Shown here: one piece after another, positions 1-6,888 of the stretch
Numbering within the stretch: the stretch's first letter is position 1
Layout: each line of letters begins with the position of its first letter
Assembly (NCBI GenBank): GCA_902490325.1
Contig: CABUDJ010000085.1
Location: 1 to 6,913, forward strand
DNA: 6,913 nucleotides
Source of the DNA: an uncultured Collinsella sp.
GTDB taxonomy: Bacteria; Actinomycetota; Coriobacteriia; Coriobacteriales; Coriobacteriaceae
Direction of reading: 5' to 3'
Position numbers and translations under genes: made by a program
Notes under the pieces: generated by a model
The model's input: only the letters and a program-made list of their open reading frames with translations
What the model was told of the DNA's origin: nothing
Database searches by the model: none

Positions 1-385
1 GGCTGCGACCCGCGCCGGCACCGGCATTACCCGCAGCCCCGGCAAAGCCCGAGCCCCAATCGCTGCCCCAGGCGCCGTTGCCGCTAAAGATGCTGTCGAA
101 GATGTCGCCCCAGCCGCTGGCGCCCGCACCGGCACCGTAGCCGCCGCCATACGCGCCGCCCGCGCCCGGCATGCCGCCAAACATGAGCATCTGGTCGTAC
201 TCTTTGCGCTTCTTCTCGTCCGAAAGCGTCTCGTAGGCCTCGCTGATCTCCTTAAACTTGGCCTCGTCGCCGCCGGCATCGGGGTGATATTTTTGCGCGA
301 GCTTGCGAAACGCGCTCTTGATCTCTTTGTCGGAGGCGCTCTTGGATACGCCCAGGATGTCATAGAAGGTTTTGCCTGCAGCCAT
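1..385 (-). CDS. dnaJ: DnaJ co-chaperone (Hsp40), N-terminal part; gene continues past the left edge
   Basis: This is the J-domain co-chaperone that delivers unfolded substrates to DnaK and stimulates its ATPase in the cytoplasm. Only the first 128 codons are present. The J domain spans about residues 6-66, starting FYDILGVSKSASDKEIKSAF, with the essential HPD motif at residues 34-36 followed by AGGDEAKFKEISEAYETLSD. A Gly-rich linker follows from about residue 69. It contains GWGDIFDSIFSG (91-102), resembling the DIF motif of the G/F region in true DnaJ proteins. The zinc-finger and C-terminal substrate domains would lie outside the window, so a type I DnaJ is expected but not proven. The start is the ATG at 385-383, preceded by a purine-rich ribosome binding site (AGGAGAGGAG, 391-400). 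HPDAGG replaces the HPDxNP often seen in DnaJ. The gene sits downstream of dnaK and grpE on the same strand but is separated from grpE by 108 nt with a hairpin. Confidence 0.93.
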   Translation of the reverse strand, partial: MAAGKTFYDILGVSKSASDKEIKSAFRKLAQKYHPDAGGDEAKFKEISEAYETLSDEKKRKEYDQMLMFGGMPGAGGAYGGGYGAGAGASGWGDIFDSIFSGNGAWGSDWGSGFAGAAGNAGAGAGRS

Positions 386-407
386 CGTAGCTCCTCTCCT
401 GTTATAT

Positions 408-429
408 CCGCCGCCCCTGCGGACGGCGG
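408..429 (-). promoter_or_regulatory. GC-rich hairpin in the dnaJ leader
   Basis: On the minus strand, CCGCCGTCC and GGGCGGCGG can pair as a 9-bp stem (one G·U) closed by a GCAG loop. It lies 7 nt upstream of the dnaJ ribosome binding site (391-400). It could stabilise the dnaJ message or tune ribosome access. No function is shown by the sequence alone. Confidence 0.35.
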
Positions 430-456
430 CTCATACTGTCATATGGCACTAGGCCA

Positions 457-490
457 GAAAGGGCCCCGGGTGTTGCCCCGGGGCCCTTCT
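457..490 (-). terminator. 12-bp hairpin between grpE and dnaJ (possible attenuator or terminator)
   Basis: The arms at 459-470 and 477-488 (AAGGGCCCCGGG and its exact complement) form a perfect 12-bp stem with a 6-nt loop. The stem begins 6 nt after the grpE stop codon. On the minus strand it is followed only by TTTCT, a short, impure U-tract, so a weak terminator or an mRNA processing/stability element separating dnaK-grpE from dnaJ fits better than a full stop. The plus-strand side has no U-tract. Confidence 0.5.
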
Positions 491-493
491 CAA

Positions 494-1336
494 TTACTCC
501 TCGGTGCTCTCGGCCGTATCGGCCGTAGCATCCTCGGGCGCCGCTTCGGGCTCCGGTGCGGGGCGCTTCTCGCCACCGTAGGTCACCGTCACCATCGCGG
601 AACGCAGGATGCGATCCGCCATGCGGTAGCCCTTCTGGTACACATCGTTGACGGTCTCGTCATACTGCGATGCGTCCTCGACGCGACCCACAGCCTGGTG
701 CTCGAGCGGATCGAACGCCTCGCCCTTGGGGTCGATGGGCTCAACGCCCTCGTGCGCAAACACGTCGAGCAGCTTGGCATGTACCGCGTCAACGCCATCG
801 ACGAACTGCTTAAAGTCGTCGGAAAGCTCCTGGCTGCGGGCATGGTCGATCGCGCGCTCGATATCGTCGATCACCGGCAACAGCGCGGTGACAAGCTTCT
901 CGGTCGCGCGCTCGCGCTCGGCGATGCGCTCGTTGGCGGTGCGGCGACGGAAGTTCTCCCAGTCGGCCTGCAGACGAGCGGTGCGCTCGGTAGCGTCCTT
1001 CGCCTTGTCCTCGGCGGCCTTCTGAGCCTCTGCCGCAGCATCGAGCTCATTGCGCACGTCGGCAAGCTCCTTTTGGGCCTGCTCGAACTTAAGCTTAAAG
1101 TCGTTGTCGGCGGCTTCCTCACCGGCGCGGATAGCGGCTTCCACCATCTCGTCCTCGGTCATCGTCGCCTCCTTGTTGGAATCCTCTACCTGGTTCTCGG
1201 CAGCCTCGGCGGCCGGGGCCTCATTGACCTCGGTATCGTCTGCGGCCTCTACGGGAATCTTCACGTCCTTCTCCTCAGAGTCAACGGGGGCGGCGCCGGC
1301 GGCAGCCGCCTCCGTGCGAGCTTTACGGGCGGACAT
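494..1336 (-). CDS. grpE: GrpE, nucleotide exchange factor for DnaK
   Basis: GrpE forms a dimer that releases ADP from DnaK and so resets the chaperone cycle; it is cytoplasmic. The family motifs are clear: ADWENFRRRTANER at 124-137 (end of the long coiled-coil helix), FDPLEHQAV at 208-216 and GYRMADRILRSAMVTV at 236-251 in the beta domain that contacts DnaK. Residues 1 to about 75 are acidic and Ala-rich, and the last 25 or so residues form another acidic tail. At 280 aa it is well above the usual 180-220 aa. The given start (ATG at 1336) lies 2 nt after the dnaK stop codon, with a modest GAGGA site inside dnaK, which suits translational coupling. A second start at codon 59 (ATG 1162-1160) has a much better ribosome binding site and would give a 222-aa protein. 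The family call is secure; the start is uncertain. Confidence 0.96.
   Translation of the reverse strand: MSARKARTEAAAAGAAPVDSEEKDVKIPVEAADDTEVNEAPAAEAAENQVEDSNKEATMTEDEMVEAAIRAGEEAADNDFKLKFEQAQKELADVRNELDAAAEAQKAAEDKAKDATERTARLQADWENFRRRTANERIAERERATEKLVTALLPVIDDIERAIDHARSQELSDDFKQFVDGVDAVHAKLLDVFAHEGVEPIDPKGEAFDPLEHQAVGRVEDASQYDETVNDVYQKGYRMADRILRSAMVTVTYGGEKRPAPEPEAAPEDATADTAESTEE
1160..1174 (-). promoter_or_regulatory. Strong internal ribosome binding site and ATG at grpE codon 59
   Basis: Minus strand reads AAGGAGG (1174-1168), five bases CGACG, then an in-frame ATG (1162-1160). This is a near-ideal Shine-Dalgarno at good spacing, stronger than the one before the upstream ATG. It may mark the real grpE start, or a second start giving a shorter isoform without the acidic N-terminal extension. 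Confidence 0.6.
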
Positions 1337-1338
1337 GA

Positions 1339-3231
<1,893 letters not shown>

Positions 3232-3332
3232 TAGAAATTCCCTCTCTCTTGTGCGTTCGTGCCGACTCGGCGGTCTGCCGCGCGGCGCTTCGGCTTGTCT
3301 TTCAGGATGTAGTGTATCCCCTTATGGGCCGG

Positions 3333-3394
3333 AATATACAAAATCTAAGTCAATTCATATAAGATTTCTTATCTCTGAGAGTTTAGGTTCTCAA
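3333..3394 (-). promoter_or_regulatory. Probable dnaK promoter region (boxes not resolved)
   Basis: This is the AT-rich stretch upstream of dnaK. Minus-strand candidates are TTGAGA (3394-3389), 17 bp, then TAAGAA (3371-3366), which is a poor -10. TTGACT (3353-3348) and TATATT (3338-3333) also occur but are only 9 bp apart, so they cannot be a pair. A promoter must lie hereabouts because dnaK is the first minus-strand gene, but I cannot choose the boxes with confidence. Confidence 0.3.
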
Positions 3395-3425
3395 ATGCGC
3401 AGGTAGATGCACTGTTTGAGTTCTC
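3376..3425. repeat. Overlapping short repeats upstream of dnaK (operator candidates)
   Basis: Three symmetric or repeated patterns overlap here. TGAGA-N8-TCTCA is at 3376-3393. CTCAAA-N19-TTTGAG is at 3390-3420. A 12-bp direct repeat, GTTTAGGTTCTC (3381-3392) and GTTTGAGTTCTC (3414-3425), matches at 10 of 12 positions, spaced 33 bp or about three helical turns. TTTGAGT resembles one half of the HspR (HAIR) site, but no partner half lies at the right distance. Binding by a regulator is inference only. Confidence 0.35.
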
Positions 3426-3427
3426 GG

Positions 3428-3445
3428 TAGATCTATTGAGATCTA
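3428..3445. repeat. Perfect 7-bp inverted repeat TAGATCT-N4-AGATCTA
   Basis: The arms at 3428-3434 and 3439-3445 are exact complements around ATTG. The 18-bp size suits a dimeric repressor site. It lies about 200 bp upstream of dnaK and about 300 bp upstream of the ferredoxin start, so its target gene is unclear. Confidence 0.4.
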
Positions 3446-3471
3446 TGTAGAGTTGACTGAGGTGCGAGCCT

Positions 3472-3515
3472 GAAACTATCTCCCGCTTTGGGCGTGGATT
3501 ACGGGATACAGTTTC
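3472..3515. other. Imperfect 14-bp inverted repeat in the intergenic region
   Basis: GAAACTATCTCCCG (3472-3485) and CGGGATACAGTTTC (3502-3515) pair at 12 of 14 positions around a 16-nt loop. No U-tract follows on either strand, so it is not a normal terminator. A plus-strand TTGACT (3453-3458) with TATCTC 18 bp downstream (3477-3482) overlaps it, a weak promoter-like arrangement. It could be an operator or part of a small RNA; nothing decides. Confidence 0.3.
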
Positions 3516-3651
3516 CGCAAGCACGCTCAATCGCCCTATATTTCAAGTCACCTATAGCTAACATTTGCGCAGCTCAACGGCCTCACCTGCATGTTTTTTA
3601 GTAAGCCGCGGCATACTCGGCGAACGGTATGAAGATGCCGGTCAGAGGGTA

Positions 3652-3679
3652 TTGCAAACGGTCGCTCCCGTGGTATGTT
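3652..3679 (+). promoter_or_regulatory. Candidate sigma-70-type promoter of the ferredoxin gene
   Basis: TTGCAA (3652-3657) and TATGTT (3674-3679) are separated by 16 bp, each matching the consensus at 4 of 6 positions. TG at 3671-3672 gives an extended -10 (TGGTATGTT). Transcription would start near 3686, leaving a leader of about 55 nt before the ferredoxin ATG. Confidence 0.45.
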
Positions 3680-3693
3680 TTTGCCCGAATCAA

Positions 3694-3721
3694 ACCGACG
3701 CGCATCGCCTGTAGCGTCGGT
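3694..3721 (+). promoter_or_regulatory. Hairpin in the ferredoxin mRNA leader
   Basis: ACCGACGC (3694-3701) and GCGTCGGT (3714-3721) are perfect complements, giving an 8-bp stem with a 12-nt loop. It sits between the candidate promoter and the ribosome binding site (3727-3733). A hairpin close to the 5' end of a short, probably abundant message often protects against decay; that role is inference. Confidence 0.4.
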
Positions 3722-3740
3722 CAACAGAGAGGAAACTACC

Positions 3741-3926
3741 ATGGCTCATCCCGTAATTGATGCCGACGAGTGCATCGCTTGTGGCGTTTGCGTCGACTCC
3801 TGCCCCGCTGGCGTTCTGGAGCTCCAGGACGTCGCCACCGTCGCTGACGAGGATTCCTGCGTCGCCTGTGGCGCTTGCCAGGACGCTTGCCCCGCCGGCG
3901 CGATCACCGAGATCGTCGAGGAGTAA
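3741..3926 (+). CDS. 2[4Fe-4S] ferredoxin, clostridial type
   Basis: This is a 61-aa soluble low-potential electron carrier of anaerobic metabolism; likely partners are pyruvate:ferredoxin oxidoreductase, hydrogenases or other ferredoxin-linked enzymes, none of which is in the window. Two CxxCxxCxxxCP motifs are intact: Cys 11, 14, 17, 21 and Cys 40, 43, 46, 50. By family rule each cluster takes three Cys from one motif and the last Cys of the other. The halves are an obvious internal duplication (DECIACGVCVDSCPAG and DSCVACGACQDACPAG, offset 29 residues). The start at 3741 has GAGAGG 8 nt upstream and gives the standard N-terminus; the frame is open back to an ATG at 3675, but the extra residues look unlike ferredoxin and that ATG overlaps the candidate -10 box. 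It is a single-gene unit, divergent from dnaK, with its own promoter and a strong terminator 40 nt after the stop. It is rich in acidic residues, as usual for the family. Confidence 0.97.
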   Translation: MAHPVIDADECIACGVCVDSCPAGVLELQDVATVADEDSCVACGACQDACPAGAITEIVEE

Positions 3927-3964
3927 CAACTCCCCACTTGCACACTCAAAAGTACACCGTGCAC

Positions 3965-4004
3965 AAAAAAGGAGGCCTCCGCATCGCCGCGGAGGCCTCC
4001 TTTT
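3965..4004. terminator. Bidirectional intrinsic terminator between ferredoxin and the nad operon
   Basis: The arms at 3967-3982 and 3989-4004 form a perfect 16-bp stem (AAAAGGAGGCCTCCGC with its complement) and a 6-nt ATCGCC loop. The plus strand ends in TTTT and the minus strand in TTTTTT, so it can stop transcripts from both convergent sides: the ferredoxin (stop at 3926) and nadB-nadC-niaR (niaR stop at 4127). Confidence 0.93.
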
Positions 4005-4042
4005 GCTTGTATGGGCAGCTAATTTGGAGCGGGACCCTTGGC

Positions 4043-4109
4043 AGTTGCGGTGGAATAGTTCCTGTTTTATGGCTTGGATGCCGATTTTAGGAACTATTTC
4101 ACCGCAACT
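4043..4109. repeat. 67-bp near-perfect inverted repeat of unknown role
   Basis: The left arm 4043-4063 (AGTTGCGGTGGAATAGTTCCT) and right arm 4089-4109 are complementary at 20 of 21 positions; the sole mismatch (4053/4099) is a G·U pair in plus-strand RNA. The 25-nt loop (4064-4088) contains a further small stem, GGC (4071-4073) with GCC (4080-4082). No U-tract follows on either strand, and a good terminator already exists 39 bp away, so it is not an ordinary terminator. It lies 17 nt past the niaR stop codon. A dispersed palindromic repeat (REP- or MITE-like), a 3'-UTR structure or a small RNA are all possible. No flanking target duplication is evident. Confidence 0.75.
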
Positions 4110-4126
4110 TATAGATGCGGCGTCGT

Positions 4127-4672
4127 CTAGGACAAATCGTCCTCGTAGGGCATCAAGTCGGCTAGGTAGCCCTTCTCCTTGAGCATGGCCTCGATCTCGT
4201 CGAGGGTTTGCTCGTCTTCTGCCGCAATGCGATGGAAGTGGTAGCCGCTCGTCACCGTTAGCAGTGGAAAGCTCTTGCCGCTCTCGATATCGTGCAGGTA
4301 GCGCTCAACATCGCGACGATTGCGGATGTCCAGGTCGGCCGTGATTTTACCGTACACGCGATGATTGACAATCACGTTGAGCACGGCGCCGCCCGCGTCG
4401 ACGATGCTCGTGAGCTCATCGCCTGCCTGCTCCACGCCGTGGCGAACCTTGACCAGACGCGTGGGCACAGCCGGGCTGCTCGCCGCCTCCTGTAGCACGT
4501 AGCCGCGATTGGTCGCCACGATATCGTGCCCATCGGCGCGCAGCAGAGCGATGTCTTGCACGACAATCTGGCGGCTCACACCCACCTCGCGGGCAAGTGC
4601 GCTGCCCGAAACGGGCTCCTTGGCTTCCTCGAGCACGCCCATGATGGCACGGCGACGCTCGCGGGCGTCCAT
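4127..4672 (-). CDS. niaR: NiaR-type niacin-responsive transcriptional repressor (HTH plus 3H domain)
   Basis: NiaR proteins repress NAD synthesis and niacin uptake genes when nicotinic acid is plentiful. The 181-aa product has an N-terminal winged HTH (about residues 5-62, with VSGSALAREVGVSRQIVVQDI as the core) and a C-terminal 3H domain (about 75-170). His78, Glu86, His145 and His147 are spaced exactly like the metal ligands I recall for the Thermotoga homologue TM1602 (His79, Glu87, His146, His148); His104 in VNHRVYG is another conserved His. The start ATG overlaps the nadC stop by one base (TAATG), so translation is probably coupled to nadC; the ribosome binding site is weak. Position as last gene of nadB-nadC-niaR argues strongly for control of NAD synthesis and probable autoregulation through the operon promoter, which is outside the window. 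The gene symbol is by domain and context. Confidence 0.92.
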   Translation of the reverse strand: MDARERRRAIMGVLEEAKEPVSGSALAREVGVSRQIVVQDIALLRADGHDIVATNRGYVLQEAASSPAVPTRLVKVRHGVEQAGDELTSIVDAGGAVLNVIVNHRVYGKITADLDIRNRRDVERYLHDIESGKSFPLLTVTSGYHFHRIAAEDEQTLDEIEAMLKEKGYLADLMPYEDDLS

Positions 4673-5532
4673 TATTTACCGTCCAGTAGACGCAGGTGCT
4701 TGAGCGAGAGGTCGAGAATCGGCGCAGAGTGCGTCAGCGCCCCCGAGCTAATAAAGTCAACGCCCAGGTCGGCAAGCGCGCGGATATTGCTGGCGTCCAC
4801 GTTGCCCGAGCACTCGGTCTTGGCACGGCCGGCGATAAGCTCAATCGCGGCAGCCATGTCGTCGTGGGTCATGTTGTCGAACATGATGATGTCGGCGCCG
4901 GCCTCCACGGCCTCGCGCACCATGTCCAGGTTCTCGCACTCGATCTCGACCGTCGTGGTAAACGACGCATGGGCGCGCGCCATCTCAATCGCGCGTGCCA
5001 CGCCACCGGCGGCGTCGATGTGGTTGTCCTTGAGCATGACGGCCGTCGACAGGTTATAGCGGTGGTTGCTGCCACCGCCAATCTCGACTGCGGCCTTCTC
5101 GAAGACACGCATGCCCGGCGTGGTCTTGCGCGTGTCGACGAGCACGGTCTTGGTGCCCTCGAGCGCCGCGGCCATGCTGTGCGTGTAGGTAGCGATGCCG
5201 CTCATGCGCTGCAGGTAGTTGAGCGCCACGCGCTCGCCCGAAAGCAGCACGCGCGCATCGCCGCGCACCTGTCCCACGTGGTCGCCGGCGTGCACCTCGT
5301 CACCATCGGCAACGTCAAACAGCACCGAGCTCTGCGAATCCAGCAGCTCAAAGGTGCGAGCGAACACATCCAGGCCGGCGATGATGCCATCGGCTTTGGC
5401 GATAAGCTCCACCGTGGCGGGACGCGCCGTGGGGCACACGCTCGCCGTGCTCACGTCCTCAAACGTAATGTCCTCGCGCAAAGCCTGCAGAATCAGATCA
5501 TCGACGACGAGCTTCATGGTAATGGGATTCAT
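4672..5532 (-). CDS. nadC: Quinolinate phosphoribosyltransferase (carboxylating)
   Basis: NadC converts quinolinate and PRPP to nicotinate mononucleotide, CO2 and pyrophosphate, the third step of de novo NAD synthesis. The 286-aa length is normal. An N-terminal open-faced sandwich (about 1-115) precedes the alpha/beta barrel. Motifs typical of the family are ERVALNYLQRMSGIAT (100-115), DTRKTTPGMR (133-142), GGGSNHRYNL (152-161), KDNHI (168-172), VEIECENL (195-202), FDNM (218-221) and SSGALTHSA (262-270). They supply the basic residues (Arg101, Arg135, Lys136, His157, Arg158, Lys168) expected around quinolinate and PRPP, and acidic residues for Mg2+. The start at 5532 follows the nadB stop by 3 nt, with GGAGGAG 6 nt upstream inside the end of nadB. 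A second Met at codon 6 is possible but less well placed. The stop overlaps the niaR start. Confidence 0.98.
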   Translation of the reverse strand: MNPITMKLVVDDLILQALREDITFEDVSTASVCPTARPATVELIAKADGIIAGLDVFARTFELLDSQSSVLFDVADGDEVHAGDHVGQVRGDARVLLSGERVALNYLQRMSGIATYTHSMAAALEGTKTVLVDTRKTTPGMRVFEKAAVEIGGGSNHRYNLSTAVMLKDNHIDAAGGVARAIEMARAHASFTTTVEIECENLDMVREAVEAGADIIMFDNMTHDDMAAAIELIAGRAKTECSGNVDASNIRALADLGVDFISSGALTHSAPILDLSLKHLRLLDGK

Positions 5533-5535
5533 GGT

Positions 5536-6888
5536 CTACTCCTCCACGGCCTGCGTGCCGGCGGCACGGGCCAGATCATCGATTGCCAGGGTGTCGGCGC
5601 TCAGGGCGCGATGACGGCCATCGAGCGCGGGCTCGCCCGCCTGCTCCACGGCCAGCGACTCGCCGGTACGCATATACCACGCGGCGCGACGACCCCAGAC
5701 CAGCGCCTCGAGCAGGCTGTTGGAAGCCAGGCGATTCTTGCCGTGAACGCCGTTGCAGGCCGTCTCGCCGGCGGCGTAGAGCTCGGGCATCGAGGTGCGG
5801 CCGTCCTTGTCGACCCACACGCCGCCCATAAAGTAGTGCTGCGTGGGCGTAACGGGGATGGGCTCGTCCAAGATGTCGCGGCCGTCCTCCAGGCAGCGCG
5901 CGCGGATATTGGCAAAGTGCCCGGTCACCACGTCGCGCTCGACGGGGGCAAAGCTCAGCCACTCGTGCTCGGTGTCATCCCGCTTCATCTGCTCGCGGAT
6001 GGCGGCGGCGACAACGTCGCGCGGCTGCAACTCGTCGGTAAAACGCTCGCCGGCGGCGTTGAGCAAAATCGCGCCCTCGCCGCGGCAGCTCTCGCTGATC
6101 AGGAAGGTGCGGCCCGGCTGCGGCGAGAACAGTCCCGTGGGGTGGATCTGCACGTAGTCCAAGTGCTCCATCTTAATGCCATGCTCCTGAGCGATGTAGC
6201 AGGCGTCGCCCGTGAGCTGCGGGTAGTTGGTCGAATGGTCGTATACGCCACCGATGCCGCCCGTTGCCCACAGCGTGTGGCGGGCATGGATCTTAAACGG
6301 CTCGCCGGCATGCACGCCCTCGGCGGCATTTGCCAGTTCGTCGGCGGGACGAACCGAGTTGTCCTCGTCCACGGAAACGGCGATGGCACCGGCACACACC
6401 GTGGCGCCGTCACGTTCGCCCGTCAGGATGTCGGTCATGGCCACGTGCTCCAAAATCTGCACGTTGTCCAGCTTGCGAACGGCCTGGAGCAGTTTGGTCG
6501 TGATCTCCTTGCCCGTAATGTCGGCATGGAAGGCAATGCGCGGACGGCTGTGCGCGCCCTCGCGGGTAAAGTCGAGGCTGCCGTCGGCCTTGCGCTCAAA
6601 ATCCACGCCCATCGCTAGCAGGTCGTTGATGACCGAACGGCTCGAGCGGATCATGATGTCGACGCTCTCGCGGCGGTTCTCGTAGTGACCGGCGTGCATG
6701 GTGTCCTCAAAGAAGGCATCATAGTCCGAGCCCTCGGGCAGCACGCAGATGCCGCCCTGCGCGAGCATCGAATCGCACTCATCGACCGCGCCCTTGGAGA
6801 GTATGATCACGCGCGTGCTCGTCGGCAGATTGAGGGCCGCGTACAGACCCGCCACGCCGCAGCCGGCAATGACGACGTCGCACTCCAT
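5536..6888 (-). CDS. nadB: L-aspartate oxidase, short form
   Basis: NadB is an FAD enzyme that oxidises L-aspartate to iminoaspartate, the first step of de novo NAD synthesis; NadA then makes quinolinate. In an anaerobe the electrons probably go to fumarate (inference). The N-terminus has the FAD-binding GCGVAG (9-14) and the SKGAVDECDSMLAQGG segment (31-46). Active-site regions of the succinate dehydrogenase/fumarate reductase flavoprotein family follow: QIHPTGLF (247-254), PRDVVAAAI (289-297, Arg290), PTQHYFMGGV (348-357, His351), then YAAGETACNGVHGKNRLASNSLLEALVWG (371-399, Arg386), written here with its ends matching the family FAD signature. It has 450 aa versus about 540 in E. coli, lacking most of the C-terminal helical domain, as in some other short NadB proteins. 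The ATG at 6888 suits the fold, but the bases before it (CACCCCCCGAT) have no ribosome binding site and the frame is open to the right edge, so the start may differ or depend on coupling to an upstream gene, probably nadA. Confidence 0.95.
   Translation of the reverse strand: MECDVVIAGCGVAGLYAALNLPTSTRVIILSKGAVDECDSMLAQGGICVLPEGSDYDAFFEDTMHAGHYENRRESVDIMIRSSRSVINDLLAMGVDFERKADGSLDFTREGAHSRPRIAFHADITGKEITTKLLQAVRKLDNVQILEHVAMTDILTGERDGATVCAGAIAVSVDEDNSVRPADELANAAEGVHAGEPFKIHARHTLWATGGIGGVYDHSTNYPQLTGDACYIAQEHGIKMEHLDYVQIHPTGLFSPQPGRTFLISESCRGEGAILLNAAGERFTDELQPRDVVAAAIREQMKRDDTEHEWLSFAPVERDVVTGHFANIRARCLEDGRDILDEPIPVTPTQHYFMGGVWVDKDGRTSMPELYAAGETACNGVHGKNRLASNSLLEALVWGRRAAWYMRTGESLAVEQAGEPALDGRHRALSADTLAIDDLARAAGTQAVEE

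Larger units (their letters stand above)
3232..3740. other. 509-bp divergent intergenic region between dnaK and ferredoxin
   Basis: No convincing gene is present; the short reading frames lack family features and ribosome binding sites. The first 70 bp next to dnaK form a GC-rich leader with short palindromes (for example 3261-3271 and 3277-3286). The stretch 3310-3480 is clearly more AT-rich and holds candidate promoter boxes and clustered inverted repeats listed separately. The end nearest the ferredoxin holds its promoter and a leader hairpin. I looked for the CIRCE (TTAGCACTC-N9-GAGTGCTAA) and HAIR (CTTGAGT-N7-ACTCAAG) operators and found neither in recognisable form. Confidence 0.7.

Noticed and set aside
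512..530. Tandem CGGCCGTA repeat at the grpE 3' end
   Set aside because: It encodes the low-complexity Ala/Asp/Thr acidic tail of GrpE; two short copies are explained by codon use.
3569..3600. Possible terminator: GCAG/CTGC arms followed by a run of six T
   Set aside because: Only four base pairs around a 14-nt loop, and no plus-strand gene lies upstream to terminate.
3675..3740. Possible 22-residue N-terminal extension of the ferredoxin
   Set aside because: The ATG at 3675 lies inside the candidate -10 box and has no ribosome binding site. The ATG at 3741 has a good one and gives the normal ferredoxin N-terminus.
3548..3742. 64-codon minus-strand open frame in the dnaK-ferredoxin gap
   Set aside because: No recognisable domain, and it overlaps the ferredoxin promoter and leader. 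Nothing supports it as a gene.
3741..3926. Functional link between the ferredoxin and the nad operon (for example to a NadA iron-sulfur cluster)
   Set aside because: The genes are convergent and separated by a strong bidirectional terminator. Nothing in the sequence ties them beyond proximity.
4696..6618. 640-codon open frame on the plus strand opposite nadC and nadB
   Set aside because: It spans two genuine minus-strand genes and their junction, has low-complexity composition rich in H, A, G, L, V and R, and shows no recognisable motif. It mirrors the codon bias of the real genes.
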